Under the pieces are notes generated by a model. It was not told the origin of the DNA, searched no databases, and saw only the letters and a list, made by a program, of their open reading frames with translations. The position numbers were made by a program, and so were the translations under genes. Shown piece by piece: positions 1 through 8,556 of a DNA stretch of 27,984 nt. The stretch's first letter is position 1. Each line of letters begins with the position of its first letter. The DNA is taken from positions 1 to 27,984 of the forward strand of contig CAYXFZ010000024.1 of NCBI GenBank assembly GCA_964464385.1, in the 5' to 3' direction. Source of the stretch: CAYXFZ01 sp964464385 (GTDB taxonomy: Bacteria; Planctomycetota; UBA1135).

Positions 1-2382
1 ACGGATGAGCGCTTGCAAGGTGTTCTGAAAGATGGCGGCACACCGCCCCTCACCACCGGCTCGCTAAGCGTCCAAACGGCCGCCGATGGATCGGTGACCA
101 GCATTGGCAACGATTGGTTTCAACTGGACCCGACTCCCCAGGACAGCCTGTTCACCCTCGGTGGCGCGATGATCGGCCCCGTCTCCTCATCCCTTGCAAC
201 GGATTCGGAAACGCACCCGCTGGCAACCTCCAGCCTCTCTTCCGCACGCCTGGAGCATCAGTCCAAAGTTGCAGTCCGGATTCGGCGAGACATGGACTTC
301 GTGGATGCCACAGGATTGCGAATCGCCAGCCTGAGCACGCGCATCAGCCTTTGGCGCGGCCATCCTGCGGTCCGCATCAGTCAATCCCTCGACATACATT
401 TCGGAGTCCACAAACTCCGCAATTGGGAACTGACGCTGCCCACACAAGAAACCTTATTGCGTGTGGCCCGATCCGGCGGCGACGATCTTCTTCCCACTGC
501 TCCACTGCAACTCACCCAAGCCCAGCATGATCTTTGGACCGACGGCACCTCATCTTCCGCCGGCAAAATTTTGGGCTTGTTCGGGTTGAGTCAAGGCGCC
601 GTTGCTCTGGAAGATTTCGCATTTCTATTTCCCAACTCCGTCTCTCTGGATGACGAAGGGCTGCACTTGGGCCTCGGTGTTGATCCGGGTCCCACCGGTC
701 GCGCCGAAGTTTTGATCGAAGGCTTTGGACGCACCCGCGAAACCTGGCTCCTGGCCAACACGGCGTCCGGTTCCCCGCTCAAGGGTCTCGTGGCCAGCAT
801 TGGCTTTACCCCCGGAGGTCCCGAGCCAGCATACGCCGCCAGTGCCCCCGCCTATGGCCCCCTCCGCCCCCACGCCGTCGCCACCGATGGCACGACGCCA
901 GACCTTGCCGTCGAGGCAGGCATCGAGGGGTCCGTCAAGCAGGTGTTGAATCGGCGAGACAAGTATCCGGAATATGAACTGGGATTCCGCCACTTCGGGG
1001 ACTACACCGCGACCCACAACTCCGTCAGTTATTGGGGCGCCATGCAGGGGGAATACGACCCACCCATGGTCCTCCTGGCCCAAGCCCTCCGAACCGGGAA
1101 CCCGGATACCCGCAAACTCGGGCTGGAAGGGGCCTGGCACTACACGGATGTGGATGTGGCCCCTTGGGGGGGTGCCTTCCAACACCGGGCCACGCGCCAC
1201 ATGGTCGAGGCCTTCATCGCCCAGGAAATTGAACCCGGCCTGGAAATGGAAATGCCCGGCAATTCCATTCGCTCGGACACGACTCAACTTCTCAATTGGG
1301 TCGCCTTCCAATACGAACCAGAATTCGCCATTGATTTACGACGATGGCTCGACGAAGAGAGCAAGCGCGGAACCCCGATTTCGGAAATGCGAGCCCGGGC
1401 CCTGAGTATTTTGGCCTTCAACGAAGTCCTGCAGGCCGAGGCCAATGCCACCTCGTCGGGTTTTTTGGACATGGAAGCCTTCGCCCGCGGCATTGCTGCA
1501 GACGACCGCATTTCCACTCTGGGTATGAGTGATGTGGATGCCCAATTCGCCACTTTCTTTGCCGATCATGGTGGGGATTGGGACAACTTCCCTTCCTTCC
1601 ACGTAGATCCTCATCCCATTCCCTCGCTGCGCCATTCCGGTGGGCATGGTCTTGCTCAGGGCATGATCCTGGCCTACTTCACCACCGGCGAACCCCGTTT
1701 TCGCAACACAGCCCTGCGCTTTGCCAAGCATCATGTGGACCACCTTGTCCCGAATGCTCTTGCCAATCTGCAAGCAGATTTTGATCGCGGCAAGCGTCTC
1801 TTGTTTACTCGCACCGTGGGCTGGCCTCTCCTCAACCTCGCCAGTTTGAAACTGCTCTCTAAGGGAGCCCCAGGTCTGGAGGCCATGGATCAGGCCCTGA
1901 CCCAAGCGGGTGGTCGCTGTGTGATTGCGCTTTCTCGAGTGCAACCGCAACAATTCAAGTCCACCATTCACGCCGGCATTTCCATGGAAGGCCTGGCGGA
2001 TTGGCACGCCGCCACCGGCGACCCTCTCGCTCTCCAGACCTTGCTCAACCTCGCCCACTTTTGGGTGGGCAATTACTACGACGCAGCGTCAAATTCCTTC
2101 CGCCACAATCCAGGCCAATCGGGCCCAGGCCGCCCACCCATGTCCGGCCTGATCGTTTATGGGTTGTCCTATGCCACCCAGTTCGACAACAGCCCTACCC
2201 TGCGGTCCGCCCTCTTGGGTGCTTGGTCCGGCATGGTGGATTCCGCCGGTTATGGCAAAGCATTCGCCATGAACTTCCGCGGTGCACCGCGCTGTGTAGA
2301 ACGCATTCAGGCCCTTCGCGGCGGCACAACCGTCACGAGCCGCAGTGGGCTGGGCCGGGCTGGCGGACAAGGCGCCAGATAA
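1..2382 (+). CDS. Exo-rhamnogalacturonan lyase-like carbohydrate-active protein (5' partial)
   Basis: The reading frame is open from base 1, so the true start lies upstream; the first in-window start-like codon is TTG at 13. About 790 residues are visible. The N-terminal third looks like a beta-sandwich with motifs such as SLWRGHPAVRISQSLD. The middle and C-terminal part is rich in Trp, His and Asp, for example RHFGDYTATHNSVSYWGAMQ, HYTDVDVAPWGGAFQHR and HSGGHGLAQGMILAYFTTGE. This resembles the alpha/alpha-toroid of the PcRGLX/YetA-like exo-rhamnogalacturonan lyase families, which remove sugars from the ends of rhamnose/galacturonate polymers. The assignment rests on motif resemblance only; another six-hairpin glycosidase or polysaccharide lyase is possible. 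The 3' end overlaps the convergent methyltransferase gene by 50 bases. The last ~20 residues are low in complexity and may be non-conserved run-on. Confidence 0.6.
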   Translation, partial: TDERLQGVLKDGGTPPLTTGSLSVQTAADGSVTSIGNDWFQLDPTPQDSLFTLGGAMIGPVSSSLATDSETHPLATSSLSSARLEHQSKVAVRIRRDMDFVDATGLRIASLSTRISLWRGHPAVRISQSLDIHFGVHKLRNWELTLPTQETLLRVARSGGDDLLPTAPLQLTQAQHDLWTDGTSSSAGKILGLFGLSQGAVALEDFAFLFPNSVSLDDEGLHLGLGVDPGPTGRAEVLIEGFGRTRETWLLANTASGSPLKGLVASIGFTPGGPEPAYAASAPAYGPLRPHAVATDGTTPDLAVEAGIEGSVKQVLNRRDKYPEYELGFRHFGDYTATHNSVSYWGAMQGEYDPPMVLLAQALRTGNPDTRKLGLEGAWHYTDVDVAPWGGAFQHRATRHMVEAFIAQEIEPGLEMEMPGNSIRSDTTQLLNWVAFQYEPEFAIDLRRWLDEESKRGTPISEMRARALSILAFNEVLQAEANATSSGFLDMEAFARGIAADDRISTLGMSDVDAQFATFFADHGGDWDNFPSFHVDPHPIPSLRHSGGHGLAQGMILAYFTTGEPRFRNTALRFAKHHVDHLVPNALANLQADFDRGKRLLFTRTVGWPLLNLASLKLLSKGAPGLEAMDQALTQAGGRCVIALSRVQPQQFKSTIHAGISMEGLADWHAATGDPLALQTLLNLAHFWVGNYYDAASNSFRHNPGQSGPGRPPMSGLIVYGLSYATQFDNSPTLRSALLGAWSGMVDSAGYGKAFAMNFRGAPRCVERIQALRGGTTVTSRSGLGRAGGQGAR

Positions 2383-2980
2383 CTTCGTCGGCGCGCTGGA
2401 TGCCGCGCGATTGGAATTTTTCTTCTTCGCTGCGATCGTAACGGGCCAACACTTGGCAATCGAAGCGTCCGGCGCAAAGACCGCGGACGGCCACTTCTTC
2501 GACGGAAAAGGGCGGCCCGTCCATTTCCTCTTGGGGATATTCCAGGGCAACGAACAGGCCCACAGCACCAGGCGGCATGAGCGCGGCCAATTGTTCCACA
2601 TAAGCGGGTTGCATCTCTTGGGGCAAGGCAATCCAAGCAGCCCGGTCGTACCAACAGGTCGCTCCTTGCAAATCGTCCGACGACAAGGCGAAGAAATCGC
2701 GGCAAATCAACCGAATCCCGTCGCCTGCCATCGCTGCGGTCTCGGCCTCGGCAAAGAAGGCCTCCACCGCCAATGAGCTGACTTCATTGCCAACGACCGA
2801 ATGCCCCTGCTGCCGCAACCAATGCAGATCCAAACTTTTGCCGCAGAGAGGTACGAACACGGTGGCATCCTGGGCCAAGCCAAGCGCACCCCAATGCTCC
2901 TCCAAATTGGGGTTCACCTCGAGGCCGTGAAACCCAATTTGCCCCTCTTGCCAGCGCTCTTCCCAGTACCTCGTTTTCAC
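2333..2980 (-). CDS. tpm: Thiopurine S-methyltransferase family protein
   Basis: This SAM-dependent methyltransferase has 215 residues, the usual length of bacterial TPMT. Signature stretches are the N-terminal YWEERWQEGQIGFH, the SAM-binding VPLCGKSLDLHWLRQQGHSVVG followed by EVSSLAVEAFF, and the later YDRAAWIALP. The family methylates thiol, selenium and tellurium compounds; bacterial members are known to methylate selenite and organic selenium, so metalloid detoxification is a likely role. The start is GTG at 2978-2980 and no strong Shine-Dalgarno is seen. It lies 29 bp downstream of the aldolase gene on the same strand, so the two are probably co-transcribed. Its 3' end overlaps the convergent lyase-like gene by 50 bp. 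Family assignment is secure; the physiological substrate is unknown. Confidence 0.9.
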   Translation of the reverse strand: MKTRYWEERWQEGQIGFHGLEVNPNLEEHWGALGLAQDATVFVPLCGKSLDLHWLRQQGHSVVGNEVSSLAVEAFFAEAETAAMAGDGIRLICRDFFALSSDDLQGATCWYDRAAWIALPQEMQPAYVEQLAALMPPGAVGLFVALEYPQEEMDGPPFSVEEVAVRGLCAGRFDCQVLARYDRSEEEKFQSRGIQRADEVIWRLVRQPGPAHCGS

Positions 2981-3009
2981 TCAACCAGAATAAAGGGACG
3001 GGGAGAGAT

Positions 3010-3897
3010 TCAGGTCTTTGAAGCTTCGCAGATGCTGGCGATCGAAGAGTCGAGCATGGCGTCGAACTCTTCGGCGGACTGTTGAACCGACAGGCCCTCG
3101 CTCAGAGCACGGGAGAAGGAGGCCACCATGCCATGATTACGCGACAGGCGGCCGTTGGCCTCTTCGCGCGAGTAGCCGCCCGACAGGGCAACGACTCGAA
3201 GGACATTGGGGTGGGCCACGCAATCGGCGTAGAAATTGTCCTTCTCGGGGAGGGTCAACTTCAGCATGACTTTCTGGTCATCCGACAAGGAAGTGAGTCG
3301 GTCCAGGAGATTGGCGCGGAGCAGGGCCTCGGCCGCCGCCTTTTCGGGGCTGTGAATGTCCACCTCGGGCTCAATGATGGGGACGAGCCCCGCCGCCATG
3401 ATCTGGCGGCCGATCTCGAACTGCTGATCCACAACACTTTGCACTCCGCTTGCACTTGCGCGCTGGATGACGGAACGCATCTTGGTGGCGAAAATGCCAT
3501 TGGCGTTCGCCCGCGCCAGCAAATCGTCGAGTTCGGGCATAGGGTTCATGATTTGTACGCCATCGTTTTCAGGCGCCAAGCCCTTGTCCACTTTAAGGAT
3601 CGGAACGACCTGCTTGTCCTGCCAAAGGTACTGCGCCGTGGGCTTGCCCTCGATTTGGCTGTCCATGGTCACTTCAAACAGAATGGCGCCAAGGATGCGA
3701 TTCCCACCAAAGCTGGGACTAGTGATGATCCGGGTGCGCATCGCATGCACGGCCGCAAACATCTCCTCGTCGTTGGAGTAGGCGTCCTCCTCAACCCCGT
3801 AGAGCTTGAGGGCCTTGGGTGTGCTGCCGCCGCTCTGGTCAAGGGCCGCGATAAAGCCATCCTGGTTCTGCATCTTGCTTGCTTGCTCGGAAGTCAT
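3010..3897 (-). CDS. fda: Fructose-bisphosphate aldolase, class I
   Basis: It cleaves fructose 1,6-bisphosphate into dihydroxyacetone phosphate and glyceraldehyde 3-phosphate through a Schiff-base lysine, in cytosolic glycolysis and gluconeogenesis. Diagnostic class I (Staphylococcus-type) motifs are GFIAALDQSGGSTPKALK near the N-terminus, RTRIITSPSF, the VPILKVDKGL segment, the PIIEPEVDIHS segment, VMLKLTLPEKDNFY (probable Schiff-base Lys region) and ALSGGYSREEAN near the C-terminus. The ATG at 3895-3897 gives 295 residues, matching the family; a TTG at 3928-3930 in the same frame would add 11 unneeded residues. Neither start has a clear Shine-Dalgarno. It sits between the glycosyltransferase gene (45 bp upstream) and tpm (29 bp downstream). 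Its presence there may reflect operon packing rather than a shared pathway. Confidence 0.93.
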   Translation of the reverse strand: MTSEQASKMQNQDGFIAALDQSGGSTPKALKLYGVEEDAYSNDEEMFAAVHAMRTRIITSPSFGGNRILGAILFEVTMDSQIEGKPTAQYLWQDKQVVPILKVDKGLAPENDGVQIMNPMPELDDLLARANANGIFATKMRSVIQRASASGVQSVVDQQFEIGRQIMAAGLVPIIEPEVDIHSPEKAAAEALLRANLLDRLTSLSDDQKVMLKLTLPEKDNFYADCVAHPNVLRVVALSGGYSREEANGRLSRNHGMVASFSRALSEGLSVQQSAEEFDAMLDSSIASICEASKT

Positions 3898-3942
3898 GGG
3901 GAAAGTCGGGGATTGGGGAGTGTGTGCCAAAGGAAAAACAGT

Positions 3943-5169
3943 TTAGCCGTCGCCGCGAGGGGTGCGCTTCCAGGTGGTCTCCCGGCGAAAGACCGAGCGC
4001 AGGTAGAAACCCATTTTTTGGAGGAGGAAGATGGGGACCAGGGCTAGTTGGAGAAAACTCACGAAGGGACGGCCATCTCGGATCCAGGTGAGGAAGGCTG
4101 CGAGGGCCAAAGTAGCCGAACCCAGAAGGCAGGGGCCAAGGGCGACCGGAGTTGGGGCCTGCAAAAGAAAGCCAACCCCGCAGTGGGCCAGCAGAAGACA
4201 AATTACGAGGCCAAGCGGGGGCACGGCGCAGTCCAAGGCAAGCGCCAACACGGAGGGCCGACGTTGCACCACGGCAGCCCAAAGAAGGCGCGGGAACCAC
4301 TGACGCGCCGCACGGAGATAGCCGTGCTCCCACCGGGTCACTTGTACAGACGATGCGGATTTTTCGCCGGGCAAACCGCTTCGCACCAGGACGGAAGATG
4401 CTTGCCGCGGAGGATGGCCGGCGCAGGCCAGCGCCCAACCCCACACCAAGTCTTCGGCAATATCGGAGCCGCCGGTGCGGGGCAAGTGTTCCACACGAGA
4501 CCAAACCAGCGCAATACCGGAACCGGTCAAACTCACCGGAATCCCCAAACGGTGCAGGCCCCGAGGACGCGTCAGATTCTTGAGGGCAATGCCAAAGGCA
4601 CGCAGGCGCGGGCCCAAAGCTGCATTCGGTGGCGGATCCATCAAAAATCGAGCTTGCACAGGACGACCCGTGACGGCGGCAATTTCGGCCAAGCGACGCG
4701 GGCCTCCCTCGTGAAAGCGGCAATCGGCATCAAAGAAGACGACCACATCCGGCGGATCCTCGGCCAAGAGTTTCAGGCCGGCGCGCACGGCGAAGGGCTT
4801 GCCAAGATCTTCGTCGTGTTGCCGCTCTAAGACTTCCACCCCGGCGACCCGGGCCACGGCGGCCGTTCGGTCGCTGCAATTGTCGGCCACAACCAGCACC
4901 CGATCGTCCTCTTCCAAATGGGGCAGGAGATCCTGCAAAACGCCCGGGAGCCCGGCCTCTTCATCATGGGCGGGAATCAGCACCGCAATTCTTGGCGGGC
5001 GACCCGCGGCAGGATCCTTCCGTGCAGGCAAAAGGGAGGCCAGCACTTCGACCAGCACGATGCAGGCCGGAAGAGCCAGGACGACACCAAGAGCAAAAAG
5101 CAAGAGGGGTTCGCGAGGAGGATCGAGGGGCCAAAAGGCGCCCGGAGGATCGCTAGGATAGAAGCGCAT
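3943..5169 (-). CDS. Membrane glycosyltransferase, family 2
   Basis: The protein has 408 residues from the ATG at 5167-5169. An N-terminal transmembrane helix (about 21-47) is followed by a GT-A domain starting IAVLIPAHDEEAG, then VVADNCSDRTA, the metal-binding DAD at 147-149, the Glu-Asp pair at 239-240 (SDIAEDLVWGW), and RWEHG at about 279-283, which takes the place of the QxxRW-like acceptor motif of processive enzymes. Three or so C-terminal helices follow (about 305-385). It probably transfers sugar from a nucleotide donor to a lipid or polysaccharide acceptor at the inner membrane. The start is favoured over an upstream in-frame start at 5364 because GGAG (5178-5181, minus strand) lies 8 nt before this ATG, and the longer version would run far into the divergent sulfotransferase gene. 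First gene of a GT2-aldolase-tpm unit. Confidence 0.85.
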   Translation of the reverse strand: MRFYPSDPPGAFWPLDPPREPLLLFALGVVLALPACIVLVEVLASLLPARKDPAAGRPPRIAVLIPAHDEEAGLPGVLQDLLPHLEEDDRVLVVADNCSDRTAAVARVAGVEVLERQHDEDLGKPFAVRAGLKLLAEDPPDVVVFFDADCRFHEGGPRRLAEIAAVTGRPVQARFLMDPPPNAALGPRLRAFGIALKNLTRPRGLHRLGIPVSLTGSGIALVWSRVEHLPRTGGSDIAEDLVWGWALACAGHPPRQASSVLVRSGLPGEKSASSVQVTRWEHGYLRAARQWFPRLLWAAVVQRRPSVLALALDCAVPPLGLVICLLLAHCGVGFLLQAPTPVALGPCLLGSATLALAAFLTWIRDGRPFVSFLQLALVPIFLLQKMGFYLRSVFRRETTWKRTPRGDG

Positions 5170-5170
5170 G
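5167..5170. promoter_or_regulatory. Shared CATG: overlapping start codons of two divergent genes
   Basis: The palindrome CATG holds the ATG of the glycosyltransferase on the minus strand (5169-5167) and the ATG of the sulfotransferase on the plus strand (5168-5170). Each start has its own Shine-Dalgarno inside the other gene: AGGA at 5155-5158 is 9 nt before the plus start, and GGAG (minus strand, 5181-5178) is 8 nt before the minus start. Promoters for each gene, if not further away, must therefore lie inside the neighbour's coding sequence. Confidence 0.7.
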
Positions 5171-6172
5171 GTGGATTCTCCGCACCAGGAAGGGACGAAG
5201 GGCCAGGATCCGCGCACCGCGTTGATTTTGGGCATGGGGCGCTCGGGCACCAACTTCCTGCTGCGTTTGTTCGATGCCTCACCCTTCACCCATGGGCGCA
5301 ACGAGCCTGACCGCATCCCCGGCAGTGCATGCTGGCCCCTATTTGAGGCCAAGGACACCCCCACCCCGGGCCCGGATCTGGTCCCTTCTTTTCAGGCCTG
5401 CGCCCGGGCCGCCGCCAGCCGCTCCAGTTGGCTGGATCCGACGCCACCCCGGCACAAGGATTGGTATGGCATTCCTGGATCGGTCTGGCTCCTGAAAACG
5501 GCCATTCGCGGACAACGGGTCGTGGACCGCCGCCTGGGCTGGGAAATCCGCAAGGAGTTCCGCCTCCGCTCGCCTTGGGTGCGGCCCGACCGATTGGCCC
5601 AATGCCAACACATATTGAAGATCAATGCCGCCCCAGCACTGGCCGAGGGCCTCGCCGGCCTTCCCGATCTTCCCGTCCTGCACATCGTCCGCCACCCGGC
5701 CGGCTTCCTCCGCTCTTGGAAAGGGAGGTGGCTCGCCAAAAACTTGCCCGACCAAGTTCATCGCAATAACCAATCCCGACTGAAACGCGTGGCCGAGGCC
5801 ACCCCATCCTGGGCCAAACTTTTGGCAACAGCCAATCTCGAAAACTTGGCAGAGACCGAGTTGTGGTATTGGCGCCACTGCACCGAGCGCATGCACGCCG
5901 CAGCGGAGCATCGGCCCGGCTACCACCTTGTGCGCTACGAAGCCTTGGCCGAAAATCCGGTCGCCACCATGCAGGGATTGTTTGAACTCCTGAACATTCC
6001 CTGGGAGGCCCAAGCTGAGGCCAGCATTCGAGCGCAAGGCCAAGAATCGGTCGGCATTGCCCGTCGTTGGCAAAAATCTTTCGATGCCGATCAAGCCGCC
6101 CTCCTGGAAAAGGTCTTGGATGGATCTCCGCTGCGGGATTGGTGGGAGAACTGGCCCACCCCAAGAGCATGA
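5168..6172 (+). CDS. Sulfotransferase family protein (PAPS-dependent)
   Basis: The protein has 334 residues. The N-terminal LILGMGRSGTNFLLRLFD (about 19-36) is the 5'-phosphosulfate-binding loop. HIVRHPAGFLRSWKGRW (about 172-188) is the 3'-phosphate-binding region with its conserved Arg and Ser. HLVRYEALAENP further on is the usual 'RYEDL' segment. The family moves sulfate from PAPS to hydroxyl or amino groups of sugars, lipids or proteins; here an extracellular glycan is the likely acceptor, since a glycosidase follows and an exopolysaccharide cluster lies downstream. The start is supported by AGGA 9 nt upstream and by the fact that the loop begins only ~20 residues later. The stop codon overlaps the next gene's start as ATGA (6169-6172), which suggests translational coupling. 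Confidence 0.82.
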   Translation: MVDSPHQEGTKGQDPRTALILGMGRSGTNFLLRLFDASPFTHGRNEPDRIPGSACWPLFEAKDTPTPGPDLVPSFQACARAAASRSSWLDPTPPRHKDWYGIPGSVWLLKTAIRGQRVVDRRLGWEIRKEFRLRSPWVRPDRLAQCQHILKINAAPALAEGLAGLPDLPVLHIVRHPAGFLRSWKGRWLAKNLPDQVHRNNQSRLKRVAEATPSWAKLLATANLENLAETELWYWRHCTERMHAAAEHRPGYHLVRYEALAENPVATMQGLFELLNIPWEAQAEASIRAQGQESVGIARRWQKSFDADQAALLEKVLDGSPLRDWWENWPTPRA

Positions 6173-8556
6173 TGCTTGCGGCTCTCCTTCTGACGGCATG
6201 GTCGGCACAAGCTGTCGAAATCAAGCAAGTTGGGGCCGCATTCGAACTGCGCCAAGGAAGTCAGCGCCTCTGCCGCATTTTGCCGGAAGGCTGGAAACCC
6301 CGCTTGCAACGGCAAGCTTCCGGAGTCCTCTTGACCGGGCCCAAACCTGCCGTCGGCACTTCCCCGAGCGTGCAATTTCGCTTCGCTCCGGGCCTCCCGC
6401 CCGCTCGCGTCACGCCGCAGGGTTGGACCTGGACTTTGGCCAATGGCACCTCGTTGGAAGCAAAAGCGACCCCACCCCCGGCCAGCACCCGCATGGCCCC
6501 CAATGGACGACAAGGGAGCCTGAGCTGGCAACAACCCCTAGAAGCCCTGCAACTTCATCTCAGTTTTCCCGTTGGACCGGGGACCACCCCTACCGAGGAG
6601 AACCCTCCCCCCTCTTCTTCGGGCAGGATTACCTCTGCGCCCCTAGCCTGGGATGCTTGGCCAATTGATCTGAGGTTTCTGAATGATGGGCACCGTCCCG
6701 CCGGCAGGCATGGCCCAGTCATGGCCCGCGGCGAAGAACTCATCTTTGCGGACGGCGAACCCGCCCGTTTTTGGGGCACCAACGTGGTTGCCAACGCGGT
6801 CTTTCGGGCCGAGCCGGACACCATCCGCTTGCAAGCCAGGCGCATTGCTGCCCTCGGTTGGAACCTAGTGCGCTTGTTTCACTTGGATTCGGCATCCTGG
6901 GTACCGGAAACTTTGGTTGCCAATGGAAAGGACTCCGGCCGCCTGAATCCCCGCGCCCTCGAAACCCTGGACTGGTGGATCCATTGTCTCCGCGAAGAAG
7001 GGGTTTATGTCTGGTTGGATCTGCACGTTGGTCGCCCCTTCCAAAAGGGCGACAACATCCGTGACCTGCAAGAAATCACCAGCGGCAAGCGTAGCGATGG
7101 CCGCGGTTTCACTTATTTCAATCCAGATCTTCAGTCCCAGATGGATGCTTGGTCAAAAGCCCTCTTGGCCCACAAAAACCCCTACACCAAATTGCGGCTG
7201 GCCGACGACCCGGCCATTGTCGCTTTGTTGATCACCAATGAAAACGATCTCACCCAGCACTATGGATCCATGTTCGTCAATGATGGCTTCCCCAATCATG
7301 GCCAACGATTTCGCGCCGCGGCGCAGGCCTTTGCCAAAAAGAACGATGTGGAAATCCAATCCTTATTGAAGCCTTGGCTACCGGGACTTCCCAAGTTGTT
7401 GCTGGCCGATGTGGAAAAAAACTTTTTCGACGACCGCCGCATTGCCCTGCGTGAAGCAGGGTGGAAGGGCATGACCACCCTCACGAGTTGGTGGGCGGGC
7501 ATGGGACTGGCCAGCTTGCCCTCGCTGGCCATGGGCGATGTTGTGGATGCGCACAGTTATGGCAAGGAGGGATTTCTGCACCGTGATCCCCACCTCGCAC
7601 CCAACTTCATTCACNNNNNNNNNNCTGCCTCGGGTTCCTTGCTCGGCAAACCCTTCACCCTCTCGGAGTGGAATGTGCAATACCCGCAAAAGGATCGGGG
7701 CGCCGCCCCGATCTACTTGGCTGCCATCGCCGCCCTTCAAGGCTGGGACGCGACCATGCTCTACGCCTACCAACAAGTGCCGCTACGCGAGCCGCACAAG
7801 GCCAACGTTTGGTCCTCGTCCAACGACCCCGCCTTAATGGCAACGATGCCCGCGGCCGCCCTCCTCTTCCGGCTCGGCCACGTGTCCCCGGCAAGAAAAA
7901 CTCTGGTCTTCGCCCCCGAGGAGTCTTTTTTCAGGCGCCGCATTCGCGCCGATGATTCCGTCCTCTTGCGTACTGCTCCTGAGCAGCATGCTCTGCGCAT
8001 CGAACTTCCCCCGCATGCCGCCCTGCCCTGGTTGCCCGACCCCATCCCCGTACCCGAGGCTCGCCGGGTAAGCGACCCCGACCTGGATCTCTTGGCGGAA
8101 TCCAAGCTGCCCGAAATCGTGTCCGACACTGGCGAATTGCGTCGCAACTGGCAACGCGGACTCTTCACCGTGAACACCCCCCAGTGCCAAGCAGCTTGCG
8201 GCGGACTTGGCGGTGAGGCCATTGTCCTGAGCGACTTGCGCATCCAGTCCCAGGGCCCGTTCGGGGTCATTGCAGCGGTGGCCCTCGACCAAAAGCCCTT
8301 GGCAAAATCCAAGGACATTTTGCTCTGCATCCTCGGCGACATCCACACCGGCCCCGGGGAACGCATGCCCTACTTGGCAGCGGATTTTGCGGCGGAGGTC
8401 TCCCTCACCACAACGGTGAAATCCCTCAAGGTCTACCCCTTGGATCCAGCGGGGAAACAAGGTCCACCGCTTGAGTCGGCCCGAAAAGGGGTCCTTTCCC
8501 TCTCCATTCAAGGACCCGTGAAAACCTTTTGGTATCGCCTACTTGCTGGGCAATGA
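6169..8556 (+). CDS. Secreted TIM-barrel glycoside hydrolase (GH5/clan GH-A-like)
   Basis: From the ATG at 6169 the protein is about 795 residues and begins with a short signal peptide (MMLAALLLTAWSAQA). An N-terminal beta-type domain (to ~180) precedes a (beta/alpha)8 barrel. The barrel entry is LIFADGEPARFWGTNVV, followed by ALGWNLVRLFHLDS and GVYVWLDLHVG. The acid/base glutamate is probably E358 in LLITNENDL and the nucleophile E500 in FTLSEWN. A C-terminal beta-rich region of ~200 residues follows. It probably hydrolyses a beta-linked polysaccharide in the periplasm or outside the cell; the exact substrate cannot be read from sequence. A 10-N gap at 7615-7624 lies just before the nucleophile, but the frame agrees on both sides. 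The ATGA overlap links it to the sulfotransferase, suggesting action on a sulfated or self-made glycan. The 3' end overlaps the convergent gene by 18 bp. Confidence 0.82.
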   Translation: MMLAALLLTAWSAQAVEIKQVGAAFELRQGSQRLCRILPEGWKPRLQRQASGVLLTGPKPAVGTSPSVQFRFAPGLPPARVTPQGWTWTLANGTSLEAKATPPPASTRMAPNGRQGSLSWQQPLEALQLHLSFPVGPGTTPTEENPPPSSSGRITSAPLAWDAWPIDLRFLNDGHRPAGRHGPVMARGEELIFADGEPARFWGTNVVANAVFRAEPDTIRLQARRIAALGWNLVRLFHLDSASWVPETLVANGKDSGRLNPRALETLDWWIHCLREEGVYVWLDLHVGRPFQKGDNIRDLQEITSGKRSDGRGFTYFNPDLQSQMDAWSKALLAHKNPYTKLRLADDPAIVALLITNENDLTQHYGSMFVNDGFPNHGQRFRAAAQAFAKKNDVEIQSLLKPWLPGLPKLLLADVEKNFFDDRRIALREAGWKGMTTLTSWWAGMGLASLPSLAMGDVVDAHSYGKEGFLHRDPHLAPNFIHXXXXASGSLLGKPFTLSEWNVQYPQKDRGAAPIYLAAIAALQGWDATMLYAYQQVPLREPHKANVWSSSNDPALMATMPAAALLFRLGHVSPARKTLVFAPEESFFRRRIRADDSVLLRTAPEQHALRIELPPHAALPWLPDPIPVPEARRVSDPDLDLLAESKLPEIVSDTGELRRNWQRGLFTVNTPQCQAACGGLGGEAIVLSDLRIQSQGPFGVIAAVALDQKPLAKSKDILLCILGDIHTGPGERMPYLAADFAAEVSLTTTVKSLKVYPLDPAGKQGPPLESARKGVLSLSIQGPVKTFWYRLLAGQ
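7615..7624. other. Assembly gap (10 N) inside the glycosidase gene
   Basis: Ten undetermined bases. The glycosidase frame on the two sides is compatible with a length of 10 or any length leaving remainder 1 on division by 3. A handful of residues just before the catalytic nucleophile strand are lost. Confidence 0.99.

Noticed and set aside
3943..5364. Long version of the minus-strand glycosyltransferase starting at 5364
   Set aside because: The extra 65 residues lie antisense to the conserved sulfotransferase loop and look non-homologous; the ATG at 5169 has a good Shine-Dalgarno.
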